A DNA stretch of 64,000 bases from Haloferula sp. BvORR071 (GTDB lineage Bacteria; Verrucomicrobiota; Verrucomicrobiia; Verrucomicrobiales; Akkermansiaceae), in the NCBI RefSeq assembly GCF_000739615.1, contig NZ_BATP01000004.1, positions 62,001-126,000 of the forward strand, in the 5' to 3' direction. Position 1 is the first letter of the stretch. Every line of letters begins with the position of its first letter. The notes below the pieces were generated by a model, which worked only from the letters and a program-made list of their open reading frames with translations, made no database searches and was not told the DNA's origin. This document shows positions 49,570 to 59,396 of this stretch, in pieces. Position numbers and translations under genes: made by a program.

Positions 49570-51732
49570 TTAGTCGTCCACCGGGACGGACTCGGTGGAA
49601 TCCTCCATCTCCTCCTCATCCACCGGCAGGGCCTTCGGGGCGACCTTTCCTTCGCCTTCGTCAACGGGCTCCACCTTCTTGGGCTTCTTCTCCTCCTTCT
49701 TGTCGGCCTTTTGGGTACCCTCGGATTTCTCGTCGGAGTGCAGCGGTTTGACTTCCTGAGCCTTCAGGACACCGTCCTCGTTGACCTCCAGCGCCTTGCC
49801 TTCGCCTTCAGCGGGCGCGCCATCTTCCTCAACCACTTCCACCGCCTTGGGTGCCGGGGCCAGGATGTCCTTGAACTCATCCTTGAGAGGCTCAAAGAAG
49901 GATTTCACGATCGGCGCGGCGTTCTTGCCGCCGCTCGGCTTCTCGCCCTTGCTGCCTTCATACACGGCGGCGAAGGCGAAGCGCGGTTCATCGTAGGGCA
50001 GGAAGCCCGCGAACCACGCGAGGTTGCGATCGTTGTTCCACTGCGCCGTGCCAGTTTTGCCACAGAGCTCGGCGAAGCTCAGTTCCGCTGCCTTGCCCGT
50101 GCCGCCATCGACCACCGCGCGCATCCCCTTGCGAACGACAAGGATATCTTCGAGCTTGATGCCAAGCCAGTTGCGCTTGTCAGGAACCGCCTGATTGATC
50201 ACCCGGCCATAGGGATCCTGAACCTGCATCACGAGGTGCAGTTTCGGCAGCACGCCGCCGTTCGCGATCCCCGCCATCGCTTGCGCGACTTGCAGCGGTG
50301 AGACTTCCAGTGAGCCTTGGCCGATCGAAAGGTTGAAGTCGTCGCCGTCCTTGAAGGGGCGCTTGTGGACCTTCATCATCCACTCGTTGGTCGGCACCGT
50401 GCCCTCGGTCTCGCCGATCAGGTCCAGGCCGGTCTTCGTGCCGAAGCCGAAGCGCCGCGCCGTGCCGAGGAAGGCATTGGCCCCTAGGTTCATCCCCACC
50501 TTGCCGAACCAAATGTTGTTCGATGAGGCCAGCGCCTGGATCACATTGATCGACCCCGCCGCCCTCTTGTTGTGGTTGTGGAAGGTGTGGTTCCCGAGCG
50601 TGATCGCCGCCGGACAGTCGATGGTCGTATCCTCGTCGATCTTCCCACTGTTGAGCGCGGTAAGCGCCACCATCGGCTTGAAGCAGGAGCCCGGCGGATA
50701 CTTCGACTGGAAGGCACGGCCGAAGCGCGGTGCCGAGGGATCCTCGTCGAGAGCCTTCAACTCCTTGTCGGAAATGCTCGGGATGAACTGATTCAGGTCG
50801 AAGGACGGCCTCGACGCCATCACCAGCACCTCGCCGGTGTTCACGTCGATCAGCACGAAGGCACCGCGCTTGGACTTCTCCTTCAGCACCTGCTCCGCGT
50901 GCTTCTGCCACGCCATGTTCAGGGTGGAGACCACGGTGCCACCCGGCCGGGGGCGTCTCGGTTGTTCCTCCGGGAATTTCCGCCCGAACTCGTCGTAGAG
51001 CAGCTTCTTGATCCCGGGCTGGCCGGTCAGGTTCTTGTTGTAGAGTTCCTCCAGGCCACCGCGGCCCTCGGTCTCCTCCCACATCGGCTCCTCGAAATTG
51101 ATCGGGCCGGTGGGCAGCTTGCCCATGCTCCCGGCGTAGCCGATGATGTGCGCAGCGGAATCACCGCCCGGATAGTAGCGTTGATAAACCGGATGCAGGA
51201 TCAGGCCCTTCGGCAGCCCCGGCTCGATCTTTTTCTTCTCCGCTTCGTGAAGATGGGTGCTGATCAGCAGCGGCAGCCAGCGGCGGTCGTTGTAGTGATT
51301 CCAGAGCTCGTCATCGGTGGGCTCCTTGATGTCTTTCACCAGCAGTTTCGCCTTTGCCAGACGCTGGCGCGCCCAATCGATCACAAAGGGCCGGTCGGCC
51401 TTTTCAAACTGCTCGAACTGTAGGCCCAGCTGCCACGCGATCCGGTTGCTCGCGATCACACTGCCGTTGCGGTCAAGGATCGCTCCCCGCGGTGCGGGAA
51501 TCGACAGCGTGATGGTCCGCGCGTTCTTGCGGTTGGTGATCGCGGAATCACTCGCCAAGCCTCCGTGCGTCAATGGATTGTCCGGCAAGGCGGCAATCTG
51601 TTGGGCGGAAGCGGCGGAGGCCAGGATGGCCCCACAGAAAAGGTGGGCGACGGATCTTCTCACTGGGCCGGAATGGCTGAATCTAGGCCGCTTCCTGCCC
51701 AAGGGCAACGCCCAAAACGCGGTTGGCCGCAT
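49570..51732 (-). CDS. mrdA: penicillin-binding protein 2 (peptidoglycan transpeptidase)
   Basis: 720 residues, periplasmic transpeptidase of the elongation machinery. Active-site motifs: S-x-x-K as SCFK (Ser349, Lys352), SxN as SSN (403-405), KTG at 559-561. The N-terminal PBP dimer domain includes 'RGAILDRNG' and 'HIIGYAG'. Its single N-terminal hydrophobic segment (about 28-44, ending ASAQQ) looks like a cleavable signal, which is unusual for PBP2. An acidic tail of about 90 residues (630-720, Glu/Lys-rich) is extra. It follows birA after 6 nt; no rodA or mreBCD lies in the window. Confidence 0.9.
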   Translation of the reverse strand: MRPTAFWALPLGRKRPRFSHSGPVRRSVAHLFCGAILASAASAQQIAALPDNPLTHGGLASDSAITNRKNARTITLSIPAPRGAILDRNGSVIASNRIAWQLGLQFEQFEKADRPFVIDWARQRLAKAKLLVKDIKEPTDDELWNHYNDRRWLPLLISTHLHEAEKKKIEPGLPKGLILHPVYQRYYPGGDSAAHIIGYAGSMGKLPTGPINFEEPMWEETEGRGGLEELYNKNLTGQPGIKKLLYDEFGRKFPEEQPRRPRPGGTVVSTLNMAWQKHAEQVLKEKSKRGAFVLIDVNTGEVLVMASRPSFDLNQFIPSISDKELKALDEDPSAPRFGRAFQSKYPPGSCFKPMVALTALNSGKIDEDTTIDCPAAITLGNHTFHNHNKRAAGSINVIQALASSNNIWFGKVGMNLGANAFLGTARRFGFGTKTGLDLIGETEGTVPTNEWMMKVHKRPFKDGDDFNLSIGQGSLEVSPLQVAQAMAGIANGGVLPKLHLVMQVQDPYGRVINQAVPDKRNWLGIKLEDILVVRKGMRAVVDGGTGKAAELSFAELCGKTGTAQWNNDRNLAWFAGFLPYDEPRFAFAAVYEGSKGEKPSGGKNAAPIVKSFFEPLKDEFKDILAPAPKAVEVVEEDGAPAEGEGKALEVNEDGVLKAQEVKPLHSDEKSEGTQKADKKEEKKPKKVEPVDEGEGKVAPKALPVDEEEMEDSTESVPVDD

Positions 51733-51738
51733 TTTATG

Positions 51739-52488
51739 CTAGTTTTCCAGCACCCGAACCTCGTCGGCCTGCACCAGCTTGCGTATCCCCTCCGGCGTTT
51801 CGAGCAGGAGTTCCCCGCCATCGCCGATCCCAGCGACCCGGCCGCTCAGCGCACCATCTGCCGCCAGCAGCCGCACCTCCTTGCCACTCAGGGCACAACG
51901 CACGCGGAAATGCCGCAGCAGTTCACCGAACCCCGCCCCAATCTTGCCCTGCCAGACTTGCAACCGCTCCAGCACTGTCGCCAGCACCGCCGGCAGCGGC
52001 GGAGCCTCGCCACATTCCAAGAGCAGGGAGGTCGCGCTATCGCCCAAGGCTGGGGGAAAGCCCCGCACCCCGACATTGATCCCGATTCCCACGGCCACGT
52101 GATCGTCTCCGGCCTCGACCAGAATCCCCGCGACCTTTTTGCCGCTGATCCAGACGTCGTTCGGCCACTTCACCTCCGCCAGCATCCCGAAGCGCTCCAG
52201 CCCCTCGGCCACCGCGAGGCCCGCGGCCAGGGAGAGCCGCGGCCACAGCGCCTTGGCCTCACCCGGTCGCGACAGGACCGTGAAGGCCAAGCCTTCGCCC
52301 GGGGGACAGACCCAAGCGGCCCCTCTACGCCCTCTGCCAGCCTCCTGTTTGCCCGCCACGATCACCAGGCCCGCCGCGGCACCGGCCCGCGCCGCCTCAC
52401 GGGCGTCGTCATTGGTCGATCCCGTGCTATCGCGGTAATCCAGCCGGAAGCCATCCGGCAGCTCCACCCCCTGCCAAAGCTGACTCAT
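51739..52488 (-). CDS. birA: biotin-[acetyl-CoA-carboxylase] ligase
   Basis: 249 residues, cytoplasmic. It attaches biotin to acetyl-CoA carboxylase. Seen: 'GRGRRG' biotin/ATP loop near 50-55, 'KWPNDVWISGKKVAGILVE' and 'VGIGINVG', the family core. The N-terminal winged-helix repressor domain of E. coli BirA is absent, so it is a mono-functional enzyme. Second gene of the nadC-birA-mrdA unit; its start overlaps nadC by 4 nt. Confidence 0.92.
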   Translation of the reverse strand: MSQLWQGVELPDGFRLDYRDSTGSTNDDAREAARAGAAAGLVIVAGKQEAGRGRRGAAWVCPPGEGLAFTVLSRPGEAKALWPRLSLAAGLAVAEGLERFGMLAEVKWPNDVWISGKKVAGILVEAGDDHVAVGIGINVGVRGFPPALGDSATSLLLECGEAPPLPAVLATVLERLQVWQGKIGAGFGELLRHFRVRCALSGKEVRLLAADGALSGRVAGIGDGGELLLETPEGIRKLVQADEVRVLEN

Positions 52489-53336
52489 TCGCGTTTGATG
52501 AAATCGAGTGCCAGATCCAGCGCCTTCACCGAGTGGGTGATGGCACCGACCGAAATGAAATCCACGCCGCTTTCCGCAATCCCGGCAACCGTCGCCAGGG
52601 TCACGCCGCCACTGGCCTCCAGCGTCGGTGTCCTGCGCTCGCCTCGCATTTCCACCGCCTTGGCCATGTCTATCGTGCTCATGTTGTCCAAAAGGATGTA
52701 GTCCACCCCTTCCATCGCCAGGAAGCTCTCCACCTGCTCCAGACGGTCGGCCTCAAGCTCCACCTCCACCTCCGGGTGTTCCGCCTTCAGGCTATGAATT
52801 GCAGCCTGCAACTCCGCCGGATCACCACTGCTCATCAGGTGATTATCCTTCACCATCACGCGGTCGTAGAGCCCCATGCGGTGATTGGTGCCGCCGCCAT
52901 CGAGCACCGCCTGTTTGTCCAGCAGGCGCCAGCCCGGGATCGTCTTGCGGGTGTCCAGAATCTCTGCCGCAGTGCCCTTCACCGCATCGACATATTGGCG
53001 GGTGGCACTGGCCACGCCGCTCATCCGTTGCATGAAATTCAGCACCGTGCGTTCCGCCGTCAGGATCGAGCGCGCCGGACCCTCCACCTTGATCAGGTAG
53101 GCCCCTTCAGCGATCCGGTCACCGTCGGAAACCAGCAGGGCGGCATGGACTGCGGGATCAACCTTGCGGAAGACCTCCACTCCAATTTCTCCTCCTGACA
53201 ACACCCCTGCTTCCCGTGCCACGATGAAGCCGGTGGCCTGCCGGTCCTCCGGCACGAAGTAGCGGGAGGTGAGGTCCCCTGCCCCGATGTCTTCTTTCAG
53301 CGCGGCTTCAATCAGGCGTTCGACGGTCTCGTCCAC
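52485..53336 (-). CDS. nadC: nicotinate-nucleotide pyrophosphorylase (quinolinate phosphoribosyltransferase)
   Basis: 283 residues, cytoplasmic. It converts quinolinate and PRPP to nicotinate mononucleotide in NAD synthesis. Seen: 'EDIGAGDLTS', 'AERTVLNFMQRMSGVA', 'LDTRKTIPGWR', 'GGGTNHRMGLYD', 'VEVEL' and 'LLDNMS', with the usual order. First gene of the unit, divergent from the second sulfatase with 89 bp between starts. nadA and nadB are not in the window. Confidence 0.94.
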   Translation of the reverse strand: MDETVERLIEAALKEDIGAGDLTSRYFVPEDRQATGFIVAREAGVLSGGEIGVEVFRKVDPAVHAALLVSDGDRIAEGAYLIKVEGPARSILTAERTVLNFMQRMSGVASATRQYVDAVKGTAAEILDTRKTIPGWRLLDKQAVLDGGGTNHRMGLYDRVMVKDNHLMSSGDPAELQAAIHSLKAEHPEVEVELEADRLEQVESFLAMEGVDYILLDNMSTIDMAKAVEMRGERRTPTLEASGGVTLATVAGIAESGVDFISVGAITHSVKALDLALDFIKRE

Positions 53337-53425
53337 GGCCGGAGGCTAGGACGCGATCGGCAGAGCAAGCAAGCCCTCCGGAAATCAGCGTGACAGAAGC
53401 AGGCACGCCGGGGAGTTATGGCGCG

Positions 53426-55033
53426 ATGAGACTGCTGCTGGCCGGCCTAGCCATCTTTTCCGCTTTTGCTACGCTTTCGCAGGCAGCCGAGAAGCCCAAT
53501 ATTCTCTTCATCTTCGCCGACGATTGGGGGCGCTACGCCAGCATCTATCACCGGAACAGCCAGCCGGGTTCGCCTCTGTCCGCCTTGAACGAATTCGCGA
53601 AAACGCCGGTTTTCGACGAGGTGGCGAGCAAGGGCGTGCTGTTCCGGAATGCCCACGTGAACGCCCCCTCCTGCACGCCTTGCCGGAGCTCGCTCCTTTC
53701 CGGCCAGTATTTCTGGCGGACAGGCCGGGGCGCGATCCTCTCCGGCGCGCAGTGGGATCCCAGCATTCCCTCCTATCCCTTGCTTCTACGCGACTCCGGC
53801 TACAGCATCGGGCAAACTTACAAGGTCTGGAGCCCGGGCACGCCGGTCGATGCACCCTTTGGCGGAAAACGCTACGCCTATGAGAGTGCTGGAGGCCGCT
53901 TCAACAACTTCTCCGTCCACGTCACGAAACTCGCGGCGCAAGGACGACCGGTGGAGGAGTCCAAGCAGGAAATCTACGCCGAAGTGAGGGCAAACTTCCA
54001 CAGCTTCCTAACAGAGCGCGATCCTTCGAAGCCCTTCCACTATTGGTTCGGTCCGACCAACACTCACCGCAAATGGCAGCGGGGCAGCGGCAAGGCGCTC
54101 TGGGGGATCGATCCGGAGGCGATGAAGGGGAAGCTTCCACCCTTCCTCCCCGACGAGCCCGAGGTCCGGGAAGATCTCGCGGATTATCTCGGCGAGGTCG
54201 CCGCATTGGATGTTTCGATAGGGGTGATCCTGGACGAGCTCAAGAAGAGCGGCCAATACGACAACACCCTGATCGTCATCAGCGGCGATCACGGCGCGCC
54301 GGGCTTCCCGAATGGAAAATGCAATCTCTACACCTTCGGCACCGGGGTCAGTCTCGCGATTGCCGGTCCGGGTGTGAAAGGCGGACGTGTGGTCGATGAT
54401 TTCGTGAACCTTGTCGATCTGGCTCCCACCTTCCTGGAAGCTGCAGAGGTCGCGATTCCCGCGGTGGTCACGGGCAAAAGCCTGTGGGGAATCTTGAAGT
54501 CGGAGAAGTCCGGCCAGGTCGATCCCACGCGTACATGGACGGTGACCGGGCGCGAGCGTCATGTGGACCGGGCGAGGAAGGACTTCCTACCCTACCCCCA
54601 GCGGGCAATCCACTCCGGAAACTACCTCTACATCATCAACTTCAAGCCGGATCGCGATCCACTTGGAGACTACTCGATCCTCAATGACAAGGAGCACCTA
54701 CCAAGCAGCGATCAGGTCCGGGAGGAGACCTATGCCGTGCTCCCGGACGTGGATGCGAGCCCGACCAAGGCATGGATGGTCGCGAACCACGACACGGAAT
54801 TCGGGAAGCCCTTTTTCGACGCGGCCTTCGGCAAGCGCCCGCGCGAAGAACTCTACGATCTGTCCAAGGACCCCTACGAAACGAAGAACGTCGCGCAGGA
54901 TCCTGCCTACGCAGAACTCCGCTCGGAACTGGAAGCCAAGCTTCTCGCCGAACTGAAACGCACCGGTGATCCCCGCCTCGAAAATGACGGGGCCTACTTC
55001 GAGAATCCGCCACTCTCTGGTCCCGCCCGCTGA
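53426..55033 (+). CDS. exported sulfatase, CxPCR type
   Basis: 535 residues from the ATG at 53426, with GGGGAG 10 nt upstream and a signal peptide (MRLLLAGLAIFSAF...SQA). Formylglycine site CTPCRSSLLSG starts at Cys83. Metal/sulfate site 'ILFIFADDWGRY' and 'VISGDHGAPGF' are present. The 'HYWFGPTNTHRKW' and 'RDPLGDYSILNDKEHLPSSD' parts recall N-sulfoglucosamine (heparan) sulfohydrolases; substrate is not proven. It stands alone, and ends convergently with yjbQ 13 nt away. Confidence 0.9.
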   Translation: MRLLLAGLAIFSAFATLSQAAEKPNILFIFADDWGRYASIYHRNSQPGSPLSALNEFAKTPVFDEVASKGVLFRNAHVNAPSCTPCRSSLLSGQYFWRTGRGAILSGAQWDPSIPSYPLLLRDSGYSIGQTYKVWSPGTPVDAPFGGKRYAYESAGGRFNNFSVHVTKLAAQGRPVEESKQEIYAEVRANFHSFLTERDPSKPFHYWFGPTNTHRKWQRGSGKALWGIDPEAMKGKLPPFLPDEPEVREDLADYLGEVAALDVSIGVILDELKKSGQYDNTLIVISGDHGAPGFPNGKCNLYTFGTGVSLAIAGPGVKGGRVVDDFVNLVDLAPTFLEAAEVAIPAVVTGKSLWGILKSEKSGQVDPTRTWTVTGRERHVDRARKDFLPYPQRAIHSGNYLYIINFKPDRDPLGDYSILNDKEHLPSSDQVREETYAVLPDVDASPTKAWMVANHDTEFGKPFFDAAFGKRPREELYDLSKDPYETKNVAQDPAYAELRSELEAKLLAELKRTGDPRLENDGAYFENPPLSGPAR

Positions 55034-55046
55034 AGGATATCCTCCT

Positions 55047-55466
55047 TCACTCCCCCACCACGCTCACCACGATCTCCCGCTGGTGCGGGTCGCGGCGGTG
55101 CTCGAAGAGGAAAATTCCCTGCCAGGTTCCGAGGGTCATGCGCCCTCCCATCACCGGGATGACCTCGCTGGTGCGGGTGAGAGCCATGCGGATGTGGCTC
55201 GGCATATCGTCCGGCCCTTCGGCGGTATGGATGAAGTAGGGCGTATTCTCCGGCACAAGGTGATCGAAGAAAACCTCAAGGTCGCGGCGGGCGTCCGGAT
55301 CGGCATTTTCCATGATCACCAGACTGGCCGAGGTGTGACGGACGAAGACGGTCACGGTGCCGGTCTTGATCCCACTGCGCTGGACGATGGCGGCCACTTC
55401 CGCGGTGATCTCGAAGGTGCCTTTTCCGCGGGTGCGGACCCGAAAGCTTTCAGCGTGAGCGGCCAT
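55047..55466 (-). CDS. YjbQ/UPF0047 family protein
   Basis: 139 residues, small cytoplasmic enzyme-like protein. Seen: 'VTVFVRHTSASLVIMENADP' (conserved His), 'DLEVFFDHLVPEN', 'IRMALTRTSEVIPV' and 'TWQGIFLFEHR', all typical of the family. Members have been reported with weak thiamin-phosphate synthase activity. The ATG at 55466 (MAAHAESF) was chosen; upstream extension reads as non-coding. Confidence 0.9.
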   Translation of the reverse strand: MAAHAESFRVRTRGKGTFEITAEVAAIVQRSGIKTGTVTVFVRHTSASLVIMENADPDARRDLEVFFDHLVPENTPYFIHTAEGPDDMPSHIRMALTRTSEVIPVMGGRMTLGTWQGIFLFEHRRDPHQREIVVSVVGE

Positions 55467-55627
55467 GGCGGAGCTAAGCTTAGCGATCACCGGCCGGGCA
55501 AGCCCGTCACTCCGCCGGCACATATCTTCTAACCTGAGGAGGAAATGTTACAGTTCGTGGATTTGCGTAGTCTGGACTTGGCTAATATCAGGCTCCCTGC
55601 TAGGAAGCCCGCCTTCTCCCACACCCC

Positions 55628-58600
55628 ATGTTCCCCAAGACCTCGTTCTTGGGCAGGCGCGTGACTAGCCCTGTCCAAGCCCTCACCCAAGTCATCCTCC
55701 TGCTCTGCCTTTTCGTGGCGGGCAGTCTTCAGGCCCAGAATATCGCCGGCAGCGTTTCCCCGAACTCGGGCGGCAGCGACTATTCCGTGGACATCCAGAA
55801 CAACAGCGGCGGCAACTGGTATTTCTATTCGAATCCCTCCCCGGCAGCCGCACGCATGTCCAAGGTCGACAGCTCGGGCATCTCCGAGAGTCCGTGGGGC
55901 ACCGCAGGACAATTCGCAGCGGATCCCGGCAGCCAAGTACAGAGCCGGCTTTACCCAGGCCAGTTCCTGCGCATTTACCCGAAGACTGTGCCGGTCAATT
56001 CGACCATCACGGTGGAGTTCGCCTACGGCCCTGCCGGCACGCACTATCAGTTCCAGATCCTCGTGACCAACGGGGTGCCGGTGACCTCGCTGAATATCCT
56101 CGATCCGAATCCCACCGGCTCGTCGTCGGTGCGCTGGCGCGCGACCTTCGGCAGCCCGGTGAGCGGTGTGACCGCTGCCAACTTCGCCTTCAACAATCCG
56201 GCCAACATCAGCGGCCTTTCGATCGCCAGTGTGACGGCAGATTCCGCACAGCCATCGAGCAACTGGACGATCACCGCAAATACCGGTACCGGCAACGGGA
56301 TCCTCGGCCTGAAATGGGTGGGCCACGTTTCGGAAGTGCCCACGGTTCCCAACAGCTTCACCGGCCAAAGCTACGACTTCACCTTCGGCCCGGTGGTGAA
56401 TACCCAGCCGGTGGGTGGCGGCATCAACCGCAATAGCACCAAGACCCTGACCGTAGGAGCGAGCATCCGCGGCGGAGGCACGCCGAGCTACCAATGGTAT
56501 GCCGGTGCTACCTTCGCCACCGCGACCGCAATCAACGGCGCAACCTCCGCCAGCTACACGCCGCCTAACTTCGCGCAGCTCGGCAGCTTCTCTTATTTCT
56601 GCAAGGTCTACAACAGCACGACCTTCACCTGGAGTGATACCGCTACCATCGTGGTCGTGGATCCACCGGCGATCACGGTCCAGCCTGCGAATCTCTTCAT
56701 CGCTTCCAATAATGTGGCCTCGCCCTCAGTCACCGCGACTGGCACTTCGCTCAACTACCAGTGGTATCGCGGCACTGCTCCGGATACTACCAATCCGGTG
56801 GGCATCGGCGGCGCCAGCTATACCAGCAACGCGCTGACGGCGAATACCGCCTACTGGGTGCGGATCAGCAACGCCGGTCCGACGGTGGTGAACAGCAATA
56901 CCGCCACCGTGACGGTGGTCTCCAGTCTCACCGCCGGAGCCGCCAGCTACAGCAGCACGGTGGGCACCACGCTTGGAACTGCCTTCTCGGTCACCGCCCG
57001 CGATTCCGCCAATCAGGTGGTGCCCAACATTTCGATCGTCTTCACCGCCCCCGCTTCGGGAGCCAAGGGCTCCTTCCCAAGCAACGCCGCCACTGCGACG
57101 GTGACGACGAATGCCAGCGGTGTGGCCACTGCGCCGACCTTCACCGTCGGTACCGTGGCAGGAAACTATAACGTGGTGGCCAGCTTCGGCACTCTCACGA
57201 AGAACCTTCCGATGACCAACGTGCCGGGGGCTCCTACCTCGCTGGCAATGGCCCTGCAGCCGCCAGCCTCGGTCCCAGCCGGCCAAGCCTTCTCGCCTGC
57301 GCCGGCGCTGAGCGTGAAGGACACCTACGGCAACATCTGCACCAACAACTCCTCGCTCCAGGTGACGGCCAGTCGCTCCGGTGGCGCGGGCACGCTCAAA
57401 GGCACGCTCACCGCAACCGCCTCGGCGGGAGCCGTTGTGTTCAGCGACCTGAAGCATGAGACGGCGGGCACAATGACTGTTGGCTTCGTGGCAGGGGGTA
57501 TGAACATGACTTCCTCCAATGTGGCGATCACTCCCGGCGCGGCCTCTACCGTGACGGCCAGTGCGGGCTCCAGTCAGACCGTGGCCCCGGGAGCCAGCTT
57601 CCCCGTCACGCTGGAAGCCACCGTGCGCGATGTCTTCGACAATCTGGTGCCTTCCACCAACGTGACCTTCACACCGCCCGCAAGCGGAGCCTCCGCCAAG
57701 CTGGGAGGCTCGGTGGTAGCGACGGACAGCTCGGGCAAGGCCACCGTGACCGCCCAGGCAAACGGAATCCCCGGTGCTTATAGCGTTACTGCCTCGGTCG
57801 CTGGCACGCCGGGCACCTCCTATGCGCTGAAGAACGAGGGTGCGTGGGATGCCTGGCGACTCGCGGGTCTCGGCAGCTATGCCAATAGCGGCAACTCCGG
57901 CGACTTCGCCAGCCCTCAGGGTGATGGTGTGAGCAACTTCCAGAAGTATGCTTTCAACCTCAATACTGGAGCGGCAGATGGTGGCCTGATTTCCTTCGGC
58001 GGGACCAAGGGCCTGCCTGCGATCATCCGGAATGGCAGCGGCCAATTGTTCTACCAGTTCGTCCGCCGCAAGGCCTCGACCAATCCTGGCTTCGCCTACT
58101 GGGTCGAAAGCAGCAGCGAGCTGCCGGTCTTCAGCAGTCAGGATCTCGCAACCGCAACCCTGGAGTCGATCGATGCCACCTGGGAGCGGGTCAGCCTGCC
58201 CCTGAACCCAAGCGTGACGGATAAAAACCGCTACCTGCGCACGGACTTGGCCTACTCTGCCGACTTCAACAACGGCCAAGGCGCGAGCACGCTCTTGGGC
58301 AACGCGGTGGCGATTGGTCAGGCGATCCGCCTGACGGATTCGGTCAATTCTCAGAGCGGAGCAGTCATCCTGGAGAATGTGACCAACCCCGCCACACCGA
58401 AGGGCTTCACCGCCCGCTTCAAGGTCAAGATGGGGCCGACGACCAACAATGCGGCGGACGGGATGTCCTTCGCGGTGGGCGATCTCGGCACCACCTCTTG
58501 GGGTGAGGCTGGCCCGCAGACGGCACAGAACCTTGCCGTGGGCTTCGACACCTACGAGAACAACGCGGGGCAGACCAGCGCCACCGGTATCCATCTCTTC

Positions 58601-58846
58601 GTGAATGGCACCCACCTCCAGTTCAACGCGACGAATCCCTACACCAACGGCAACTTCGTGGATGCCGAAGTGAGCTACGACCTCGCCTCAGGAGTGACCG
58701 TCAAGTTCAACGGGGCCACGATCTTCGACAAGGTGGCGGTGCCCACATTCACGCTGACGCAAGGCGCGAAGTATGGCTTCGGCGGCCGCACCGGCGGAGC
58801 GAACGAGGTGAACGTGGTGGACGAGGTATTCATCGCGCCACGCTGA
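55628..58846 (+). CDS. large secreted Ig-like and L-type-lectin protein
   Basis: 1072 residues with a signal peptide (cut near LQAQ, residue 37). Residues about 260-440 hold two immunoglobulin-like domains ('YQWYAGATF...', 'YQWYRGTAPD...'). About 440-745 contains Big1/invasin-like units ('AFSVTARDSANQVVPNISIVF', 'ASSTVTASAGSSQT'). The last ~210 residues form an L-type (legume-like) lectin domain ('GFTARFKVKMGPTTNNAADG', 'VGFDTYEN', 'GVTVKFNGATIF'). Likely an adhesin or glycan-binding surface protein. An intrinsic terminator lies 27 nt after the stop. Confidence 0.75.
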   Translation: MFPKTSFLGRRVTSPVQALTQVILLLCLFVAGSLQAQNIAGSVSPNSGGSDYSVDIQNNSGGNWYFYSNPSPAAARMSKVDSSGISESPWGTAGQFAADPGSQVQSRLYPGQFLRIYPKTVPVNSTITVEFAYGPAGTHYQFQILVTNGVPVTSLNILDPNPTGSSSVRWRATFGSPVSGVTAANFAFNNPANISGLSIASVTADSAQPSSNWTITANTGTGNGILGLKWVGHVSEVPTVPNSFTGQSYDFTFGPVVNTQPVGGGINRNSTKTLTVGASIRGGGTPSYQWYAGATFATATAINGATSASYTPPNFAQLGSFSYFCKVYNSTTFTWSDTATIVVVDPPAITVQPANLFIASNNVASPSVTATGTSLNYQWYRGTAPDTTNPVGIGGASYTSNALTANTAYWVRISNAGPTVVNSNTATVTVVSSLTAGAASYSSTVGTTLGTAFSVTARDSANQVVPNISIVFTAPASGAKGSFPSNAATATVTTNASGVATAPTFTVGTVAGNYNVVASFGTLTKNLPMTNVPGAPTSLAMALQPPASVPAGQAFSPAPALSVKDTYGNICTNNSSLQVTASRSGGAGTLKGTLTATASAGAVVFSDLKHETAGTMTVGFVAGGMNMTSSNVAITPGAASTVTASAGSSQTVAPGASFPVTLEATVRDVFDNLVPSTNVTFTPPASGASAKLGGSVVATDSSGKATVTAQANGIPGAYSVTASVAGTPGTSYALKNEGAWDAWRLAGLGSYANSGNSGDFASPQGDGVSNFQKYAFNLNTGAADGGLISFGGTKGLPAIIRNGSGQLFYQFVRRKASTNPGFAYWVESSSELPVFSSQDLATATLESIDATWERVSLPLNPSVTDKNRYLRTDLAYSADFNNGQGASTLLGNAVAIGQAIRLTDSVNSQSGAVILENVTNPATPKGFTARFKVKMGPTTNNAADGMSFAVGDLGTTSWGEAGPQTAQNLAVGFDTYENNAGQTSATGIHLFVNGTHLQFNATNPYTNGNFVDAEVSYDLASGVTVKFNGATIFDKVAVPTFTLTQGAKYGFGGRTGGANEVNVVDEVFIAPR

Positions 58847-58873
58847 TCCGCAGCTTCGAGTGCGAATCCTTCC

Positions 58874-58906
58874 AGCCGCCGTTCCCTCGCGGGACGGCGG
58901 CTTTTT
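58874..58906 (+). terminator. intrinsic terminator after the lectin-domain gene
   Basis: AGCCGCCG (58874-58881) pairs with CGGCGGCT (58895-58902), with an inner TCCC/GGGA and loop TCGC, then TTTTT. Strong, and it also lies downstream of the convergent 58912-59238 gene. Confidence 0.85.
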
Positions 58907-58911
58907 CGCGG

Positions 58912-59238
58912 CTATGGGGAACCACCACTGCGCTTCAAATTCGCCATCCGCAGCGGGATGGTGATAAGCCAGACCAGACAGGCAAAGGCGAGCAATAGCG
59001 TGAGCGGTGGAAGCCACTCGAAGAGGACTCGCTCCCAAAGGGCCTTGGGAGGCGGAGGCCATGAGCCCAGCGGTTTCGGGTTATAGATCAGGGAGAAGCA
59101 ACCGAAGATGCAGGTGCCTGCCGAACTGATGACAAGCTCGGTCAAGAATCCACGAAGGCGCTGGTGATCCTCCGGCGCGATAGGAAGGGTCTCCGCCCGC
59201 TGAGGCATGTCCCACTCTTCCGGTTCCTGATCGTTCAT
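58912..59238 (-). CDS. small membrane protein of unknown function
   Basis: 108 residues. Acidic N-terminal part, then two membrane segments ('ELVISSAGTCIFGCFSLIY' and 'WLPPLTLLLAFACLVWLITI') joined by a Pro-rich loop. Start ATG at 59238. No family recognised. Confidence 0.6.
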   Translation of the reverse strand: MNDQEPEEWDMPQRAETLPIAPEDHQRLRGFLTELVISSAGTCIFGCFSLIYNPKPLGSWPPPPKALWERVLFEWLPPLTLLLAFACLVWLITIPLRMANLKRSGGSP

Positions 59239-59396
59239 CGGCTACCGCCTATCACAAGCGGACCGGTGCCAACAACTTCGATTCACTAAGTTTGCCGGCC
59301 ACACGAAACCATCCGATCATTTTCTCATTCGATTCATGACCGTTCACGCAGGATTCCTTGCCTCCTGACGGCTTTCATGCTGAGTCAGGCGGAATC

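Noticed and set aside
56726-58615. Minus-strand open frame opposite the lectin protein
   Set aside because: The plus strand has signal peptide, Ig-like and lectin domains; the other frame is Gly/Arg/His-rich.
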